In this document: one piece after another, positions 51,365-57,288 of the stretch
Layout of the letters: each line of letters begins with the position of its first letter
How positions within the stretch are numbered: the first letter of the stretch is position 1
Assembly: GCA_002104905.1 (NCBI GenBank)
Contig: MCFE01000566.1
Span: forward strand, 1 to 57,288
DNA length: 57,288 nucleotides
Direction of reading: 5' to 3'
DNA from: Basidiobolus meristosporus CBS 931.73
Taxonomy: Eukaryota; Basidiobolomycota; Basidiobolomycetes; Basidiobolales; Basidiobolaceae
Translations under genes and position numbers: made by a program
Notes under the pieces: generated by a model
Told to the model about the DNA's origin: nothing
Database searches by the model: none
What the model saw: the letters and a program-made list of their open reading frames with translations, nothing else

Positions 51365-53716
51365 TGTTCTGCTGCTAAGAAAATGTATCTGAGGTGAAAA
51401 TTCTTTACTACAAAGATGCTGCCAGGAGAAGAAATGAAAAATCTAACTAACAGAATTACCCTGCTGGTAGATGAAATGGAATCTGTGAGCATACCAACTA
51501 CTGATGAGGATGTGATAGTTACCATCCTGAATAGCCTGACAGACAAGTTTCAGGGCGTTGTATCAATCCTAGAGTCCAGAACTGAAGATTTAACCTTAAA
51601 TTACATATATGGAAGGCTCTTGGATGAAGAATTAAGAAAATCAAGCACCAATAAGAAGGAAGAAGAAAATGCTTTAATAAGAAATGATAACCAACAAAGG
51701 AAGTACTCAAGACCCTACAAAGGCAACAGAAACCTGTTTTGCAACTACTGCAAAGGAAAGAACACACATCAGACCAGTGCCTCAAGAAGAGAGATAATCA
51801 GCAAAAGAAGCCTGAATATGGAAATGCTGCAACAACTGAAGATAGACTATTCATATCTGCACTAAATATGACCACAAATAAAGATTCTCAGATGTGGTAT
51901 ATTGACTCTAGAGCATCTCAACACTATACACACCAAAAAGAACATATTACCCAATATTAAGAAATTCCAATTAAGAAGGTTTTCATGGGTGACAATAGAA
52001 CACTTGATGCAGTGGGAAAAGGAACTATCCAAGTAAACCTTAGAAGCAGTGAAGGAAGCCATACACTGACCTTTAAAGAAGTACTCTATGTTCCAGATGA
52101 TAGCCAAGAACCTGCAATCTGTAAGCAAGGCCACTGTAGAAGGACTCAATTTCAGCTTTGACAATTCTGGATGCAAGATCACTGATCAAAATGGTGCCCA
52201 TATTGCTTTGGGTATCAGAAATCAGAATCTATACAGGTTGACTTATATTCCATTGTATTTGGAAGCCAATATAAGTAATATAAATGAAGAAGCACCAATG
52301 CATTGGCACAGAAGATTTGGACACATCAATTTTGATTATTTGCGCAAAATGATCAAAGATCAGCTAGTTTCTGGAGTAAAAATTGATCCTCCAGCTAATT
52401 TGGAGCACTGTGAAGCCTGCATATATGGGAAACAAGCCAGACCACCGTTCAAGAACTCTGGGTCAATTAAAACTAAGACAAATTAGATCTAATTCACTCA
52501 GATCTGTGTGGACCTATGCAAAATTTATCCTTAGGTGGGATGAAGTATTTAATCACTTTTATTGATGATTATACAAGATACATGTGGGTTTACCTCATGG
52601 AGAGAAAGAAAGAAGCTCTGTCCAAGTTCAGGGAGTTCAAAGCCATGGTGGACAGAGAAACTGGTGAAAAAATCAAGAAAATATGCTCTGACAATGGTGG
52701 AGAATATATCTCAAAACTCTTCATCTACTTCTGCAAAATTCATGGGATAAAGCAAGAGACTACTGTACCATACTCCCCACAGCAAAATGGAGTAGCAGAA
52801 CGTGCAAACAGATAAATAACTGAAATGGGAAGATCTATGATCCATGATCAATTATTATCCTATGATATTTGGGTAGAATCAGATGCCATATCTGTATACC
52901 TTAAAAATAGGAGTTATAACAGAATACTTTGTGATTCTACTCCATTTGAAGCATGGTATGGTTACAGATCAAGTGCAGAACATCTACAAATATTTGGGTG
53001 TGCAGCATATGCCAAGAAACTTTCTGGAAATCAGCCAGTTTTTGAGCCAAAAAGTGTAAAATGAATATTTTTGGGTTACTGCAATGAGAGTAAAGCATAC
53101 AGACTCTACAATAACAAAGCAAAGAAGCTAATCAAGTCCAGGGATGGGTTGTTTGATGAAAATTTAAAATTTTCACAAAAAATGACATTGGAAGATGACA
53201 AAAATCTGTCCTCTAGTCCACCAATTGTCAGGATTAAATCAAAGCAAAACAATGAGAATTTCTCACTCCAGAGGACTCTACAACTATAGTTCAGCCTGAA
53301 GCAGTGCCCAGGAATATCCCAGAAGTGATCATTCCAGTATTAAATGCCCAGAGATCAAATTGGACAAGAAATAGCCCAAATTACTATATCAATGAGGGTA
53401 CAAACTTAGCCTATGCCTATTCAGTCCATATTGATGAGCCCCAGACTGTAAAAGAGGCCCTAAATAGCCCTCAGACAAGGTTTTGGAGATCAGCAATGAC
53501 TTAGGAATATCAGGCCCCAATGGAAAATCAAACTTGGGACTTGGTCAAATTACCAATCAACAAAAAATCAATTGGATGCAGAAGGGTCTTCAAGACCAAA
53601 TACAAGGCTGATGATACAATTGAAAGATACAAAGCAAGACTTGTGGCCAAAGGATACTCTCAAACAAAAGGACCTGACTATACTGAGACCTTTGCATTGG
53701 TAGGCAAGTTTAATTC
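51365..53716 (+). pseudogene. Decayed Copia gag-pol copy, 5'-truncated and interrupted
   Basis: This stretch matches the intact downstream element (54398-56751) closely along its length but is dead. It lacks the LTR, primer site and start of gag, beginning abruptly near 51365. In-frame stops occur near 51392, 51958, 52813, 53062 and 53501, and small deletions shift the frame near 52483 and 53265. The zinc knuckle is damaged (histidine and cysteine spacing lost) and the protease DSG is DSR. Pre-integrase, integrase and the start of the reverse transcriptase remain recognisable. Similarity stops at 53716, where the LTR of the second element begins; its 3' remainder should lie beyond the window. 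The coding lesions predate or postdate the nested insertion; this cannot be told. Confidence 0.93.
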
Positions 53717-54066
53717 TGTTGTAAAAATTTGTATTTCCACCTAAATATTCACCTAGCTTAGTCACTTAGATCATCACCTTCAAATCCTAGAGAATACTGA
53801 CCAAATTCCTTGTTGGGATTTACTTGGAATATTTTTCACCAAAATGCCAGGTACCCAGAACATGAAAATTCTCAAAGTTGTCCAAACAGCCCCAAACTTT
53901 GCACACATGTTCTTGGGACCTTCCTTAACCTATTCTACGTGTTTGTAATGCCAAGACCAGGTAAAAGTATAAATACTACTTTTACATTCAATAAATCATT
54001 AAGTGAAAACCACATAATCTACTTGTTCTCCAAATCACTTCCAATATCTCCAAGACTCTTACAACA
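53717..54066 (+). repeat. 5' long terminal repeat of the Copia element
   Basis: Begins TGTTG and ends CAACA, perfect inverted ends. The left border is where similarity of the flanking older copy stops; the right border abuts the primer-binding site. TATAAATA at 53968-53975 and AATAAA at 53990-53995 are in the usual order for a promoter and a poly(A) signal. The likely target-site sequence is AATTC at 53712-53716. The matching 3' LTR is outside the window. Confidence 0.88.
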
Positions 54067-54078
54067 GGTTATGAGCCC
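54067..54078 (+). other. Primer-binding site complementary to initiator tRNA-Met anticodon arm
   Basis: GGTTATGAGCCC directly follows the LTR and is complementary to the conserved GGGCTCATAACC anticodon arm of eukaryotic initiator tRNA-Met. Copia-type elements are known to prime from such an internal half-tRNA. The ATG within it (54071) is in frame with gag-pol. Confidence 0.8.
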
Positions 54079-54097
54079 CAAGCTGTCACTCTCTGCA

Positions 54098-57000
54098 ATG
54101 TCTACTACTGCTATTACTGGAATTTTTCCCTCTGCTGAAAAGTTGGATGGATCTAACTACCAAGTGTGGAAGGTGAAGATGAAGATGCTGCTGCAAGAAA
54201 GAGGCCTTTGGGATATTGTCATGGGAGAAGAATGCCCTCCTAAAAACGTGGGAGAGGAAGCCTTAAAGTACCAGAAGAAAGAACAAAGTGCCTTTAACTG
54301 CATTTGCCTTAATGTCAAGGACAAATTGCTAATTCAATGCTCAAGAGCAAAAACGGCAAAGAATGCCTGGAAGGCATTAGAAGACACCTACCAGTCATGT
54401 TCAGCTGCCAAGAAAATGTATCTGAGAAGAAAATTCTTTACTACAAAGATGCTGCCAGGAGAAGAAATGAAAAATCTAATTAACAGAATTACCCTGCTGG
54501 TAGATGAGATGGAATCTGTGGGCGTACCAACTACTGATGAGGATGTGATAGTTACCATCCTGAATAGCCTGACAGACAAGTTTCAGGGCCTTGTATCAGC
54601 CCTAGAGTCCAGAACTGAAGATTTGACCTTAAATTACGTATATGGAAGGCTCCTGGATGAAGAATTAAGAAAATCAAGCGCCAATAAGAAGGAAGAAGAA
54701 AATGCTTTAATAAGCAATGATAACCAACAAAGGAGGTACCCAAGACCCTACAAAGGCAACAGCAACCTAATTTGCAACTACTGCAAAAGGAAAGGACACA
54801 CATCAGACCGATGTTTCAAAAAGAGAGATTATCAGCAAAAGAAGCCTGAATATGGAAATGCTGCAACAACTGAAGATAGTCTATTCATATCTGCACTAAA
54901 TATGACCACAAACAAGGATTCTCAGACGTGGTATATTGACTCTGGAGCTTCTCAACACTTTACACACCAAAAAGAACTTTTTACCCAATATCAAGAAATT
55001 CCAATTAAGAAGGTTTTCATGGGTGACAATAGAACACTTGATGCAGTGGGAGAAGGAACTATCCAAGTAAACCTAAGAAGCAGTGAAGGAAGCCATACAC
55101 TGACCTTTAAAGAAGTACTCTATGTACCAGAAATAGCCAAGAACCTACTCTCCGTAAGCAAGGCCACAGCAGAAGGACTCAGTTTCAGTTTTGACAATTC
55201 TGGATGCAGGATCACTGATCAAAATGGTGCTCATATTGCTTTGGGCATCAGAGATCAGAATCTATACAAGTTGACTTATATTCCATCATATCTGGAAGCC
55301 AATATAAGTAACTTAAATGAAGAAACACCAATGCTTTGGCACAGGAGATTTGGACACATCAATTTTGATTATTTGCGTAAAATGATCAAAGATCAGCTAA
55401 TTTCTGGAGTGAAAATTGATCCCCCAGCTATTTTGGAGCACTGTGAAGCCTGCACATATGGGAAACAAGCCAGACAACTGTTCAAGAGCTCTGGGTTAAT
55501 CAAAACTAAGAAAAAATTAGATCTAATTCACTCAGATCTGTGTGGACCTATGCAAAATTTATCCTTAGGTGGGATGAAGTATTTAATCACTTTTATTGAT
55601 GATTATACAAGATACACATGGGTCTACTTCATGGAGAGAAAGGAAGAAGCTCTGTCTAAGTTCAGGGAGTTTAAAGCCATGGTGGAGAGAGAAACTGGTG
55701 AAAAAATCAAGAAAATACGCTCTGACAATGGTGGAGAATATACCTCAAAACTCTTCATCCACTTCTGCAAAATTCATGGGATAAATCAAGAGACTACTGT
55801 ACCATACTCCCCACAGCAAAATGGAGTAGCAGAACAAGCTAACAGATCAATAATTGATATGGCAAGATCTATGATCCATGATCAAAAATTATCCTATGAT
55901 TTTTGGGTAGAATCAGTTGCCACTGCTGTATATCTTAAAAATAGGAGTTATAACAGAATACTTTGTGATTCTACTCCATTTGAAGCATGGTATGGATACA
56001 GACCAAGTGCAGAACATCTAAGAATATTTGGGTGTACAGCATATGCCAAAAAACTGGCCGGAAATCAGTCAAAATTTGAGCCAAAAAGTGTAAAATGCAT
56101 ATTTTTGGGCTACTGCAATGAGAGTAAGGCATACAGACTCTACAATACCAAAGCAAAGAAGCTTATCAAGTCCAGGGATGTGTTGTTTGATGAAAATTCA
56201 AAATTTTCACAAAAAATGACATCAGATGATGACAAAAATTTGATCTCAAGTCCACCAATTGTCAGGATTGAATCAGAGCAAAACAATGAAAATTTTTTCA
56301 CTCCAGAGGACTCTACAACCGTGGTTCAGCCAGAATCAGTGCCCAGGAATATCCCAGAAGTGATCATTCCAGTATCAAATGCCCAGAGATCAAATTGGAC
56401 AAGAAATAGCCCAAATTACTATATTAATGAGGGTACAAACTTAGCCTATGCCTATTCAGTCCATATTGATGAACCCCAGACTGTAAAAGAGGCCCTAAAT
56501 AGCCCTCAGACAAAGTTTTGGAGATCTGCAATGACTGAGGAATATCAGGCCCTGATGGAAAATCAAACTTGGGACTTAGTCAAATTACCAATCAACCAAA
56601 AATCAATTGGATGCAGATGGGTCTTCAAGACAAAATACAAGGCTGATGGTACAATTGAAAGATACAAAGCAAGACTTGTAGCCAAAGGATACTCTCAAAC
56701 AAAAGGACTTGACTATACTGAGACCTTTGCACCGGTAGCCAAGTTTAATTCCATCAGATTAATATTGGCTATTGCAGCCAAATATAAGTTTTTTATTCAT
56801 CAAATGGATGTAAAAACTGCATTTTTGAATGGAGAACTTGATGAGGACGTGTATATGGACCAGCCTGATGGGTTTGTTGACCAAGATAACCCCCATTTGG
56901 TCTGCAAGCTTAAAAAGTCACTATATGGTCTCAAACAATCACCAAGAGCCTGGAATTGCAAGATAGATTCTTATTTGGAATCTTTGAGTTTCAAAAGGAG

Positions 57001-57288
57001 TAATGCTGACTATAGTATATACTATAAGCCAGATAGAGCAAATCCAGTTCTATTAGCTCTATATGTGGATGATCTTATTATAGCCGCCAATAACCTAGAA
57101 ACATTGGAAGAGACTAAATCCAGCCTATCTAAGGAGTTCAAGATGTCCAATCTAGGAGAACTTAGTTACTACTTAGGGATTAAGTTCTCCATAGACAGAA
57201 GTACCCAGACTATTACCCTAAGCCAATCCAAGTATATTCAAGATATACTAAAGAAGTACAAAATGGAAGACTGTAAACCAGCAGCTAC
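54098..57288 (+). CDS. Copia gag-pol polyprotein, 3' end outside window
   Basis: Single frame open for at least 1063 codons with no stop or shift. I start at the ATG at 54098; the in-frame ATG at 54071 lies inside the primer site and is an alternative adding nine residues. Gag has the Copia core (KLDGSNYQVWKVKMKMLL) and a CCHC zinc knuckle CNYCKRKGHTSDRC at residue 226. The protease site is DSGASQH at Asp281. Integrase has the HRRFGH...CEAC zinc site, then Asp480 (HSDLCGP), SDNGGEY, and the glutamate in QQNGVAEQANRS. Reverse transcriptase has YTETFAPVAKFNSIRLILAI, DVKTAFLNGELDEDVYM, SLYGLKQSPRAW and YVDD at 989-992. All catalytic residues are present, so the element may still be mobile. Confidence 0.95.
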   Translation, partial: MSTTAITGIFPSAEKLDGSNYQVWKVKMKMLLQERGLWDIVMGEECPPKNVGEEALKYQKKEQSAFNCICLNVKDKLLIQCSRAKTAKNAWKALEDTYQSCSAAKKMYLRRKFFTTKMLPGEEMKNLINRITLLVDEMESVGVPTTDEDVIVTILNSLTDKFQGLVSALESRTEDLTLNYVYGRLLDEELRKSSANKKEEENALISNDNQQRRYPRPYKGNSNLICNYCKRKGHTSDRCFKKRDYQQKKPEYGNAATTEDSLFISALNMTTNKDSQTWYIDSGASQHFTHQKELFTQYQEIPIKKVFMGDNRTLDAVGEGTIQVNLRSSEGSHTLTFKEVLYVPEIAKNLLSVSKATAEGLSFSFDNSGCRITDQNGAHIALGIRDQNLYKLTYIPSYLEANISNLNEETPMLWHRRFGHINFDYLRKMIKDQLISGVKIDPPAILEHCEACTYGKQARQLFKSSGLIKTKKKLDLIHSDLCGPMQNLSLGGMKYLITFIDDYTRYTWVYFMERKEEALSKFREFKAMVERETGEKIKKIRSDNGGEYTSKLFIHFCKIHGINQETTVPYSPQQNGVAEQANRSIIDMARSMIHDQKLSYDFWVESVATAVYLKNRSYNRILCDSTPFEAWYGYRPSAEHLRIFGCTAYAKKLAGNQSKFEPKSVKCIFLGYCNESKAYRLYNTKAKKLIKSRDVLFDENSKFSQKMTSDDDKNLISSPPIVRIESEQNNENFFTPEDSTTVVQPESVPRNIPEVIIPVSNAQRSNWTRNSPNYYINEGTNLAYAYSVHIDEPQTVKEALNSPQTKFWRSAMTEEYQALMENQTWDLVKLPINQKSIGCRWVFKTKYKADGTIERYKARLVAKGYSQTKGLDYTETFAPVAKFNSIRLILAIAAKYKFFIHQMDVKTAFLNGELDEDVYMDQPDGFVDQDNPHLVCKLKKSLYGLKQSPRAWNCKIDSYLESLSFKRSNADYSIYYKPDRANPVLLALYVDDLIIAANNLETLEETKSSLSKEFKMSNLGELSYYLGIKFSIDRSTQTITLSQSKYIQDILKKYKMEDCKPAA

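Larger units (their letters stand above)
53717..57288 (+). mobile_element. Intact-looking Ty1/Copia retrotransposon, 3' end outside window
   Basis: The element consists of a 350-base 5' LTR, a tRNA primer-binding site and one uninterrupted gag-pol frame that runs to the window edge. It is inserted inside an older copy of the same family. Order of domains (protease, integrase, reverse transcriptase) is that of Copia, not Gypsy. The RNase H domain, 3' LTR and target-site duplicate lie outside. Intact coding and the nesting mark it as the younger of the two copies. Confidence 0.93.

Overview
The window is nuclear DNA from a filamentous-type fungus. The genes are intron-rich (most introns are 53-75 bases with GT...AG ends), and the set includes a fungal group III hybrid histidine kinase, an F-box/LRR protein, a tyrosinase, the kinetochore protein Nuf2, the U3 snoRNP protein Utp16 and a Copia retrotransposon. 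Histone H3 ends in the fungal RRLRGERS form and ubiquitin has the fungal D24/Q28 residues. I cannot place the organism below kingdom level with confidence. No tRNA, rRNA or CRISPR array was found.

Layout. 1-1862: 3' part of eIF2D. 2.9-4.5 kb: secreted tyrosinase. 5.1-5.9 kb: GNAT acetyltransferase in six small exons (minus). 6.7-7.4 kb: three-unit polyubiquitin (minus). 8.6-9.8 kb: AAGAB/Irc6-type adaptor-binding protein, convergent with an F-box/LRR gene (9.9-11.7 kb). 12.4-14.6 kb: Utp16/Bud21. 15.2-16.7 kb: Pwp1, divergent from histone H3 (18.2 kb). 19.2-22.9 kb: the ribosome-maturation GTPase Efl1. 24.9-27.7 kb: a divergent pair, a PAAT (C10orf88)-like gene and the telomere-capping gene STN1. 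28.1-29.8 kb: TBC RabGAP. 31.1-32.2 kb: thymidylate synthase. 33.6-35.4 kb: mitochondrial LETM1 protein. 37.0-38.8 kb: Nuf2. 39.6-40.0 kb: small two-exon gene of unknown function. 40.4-48.3 kb: a 2613-residue hybrid histidine kinase. 48.3-51.4 kb: gene-free. 51.4-57.3 kb: a decayed Copia copy into which an apparently intact copy of the same family has inserted; the inner copy runs off the window end.

The genes do not form one pathway. Several serve ribosome production and translation (eIF2D, Utp16, Pwp1, Efl1) and several serve chromosome maintenance (H3, Stn1, Nuf2). The most unusual objects are the kinase, whose sensor region is exactly nineteen in-register 92-codon HAMP repeats with a recent internal block duplication, and the self-nested Copia pair. 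I worked out intron-exon structures by hand from splice signals, reading-frame phase and family resemblance; they are predictions.
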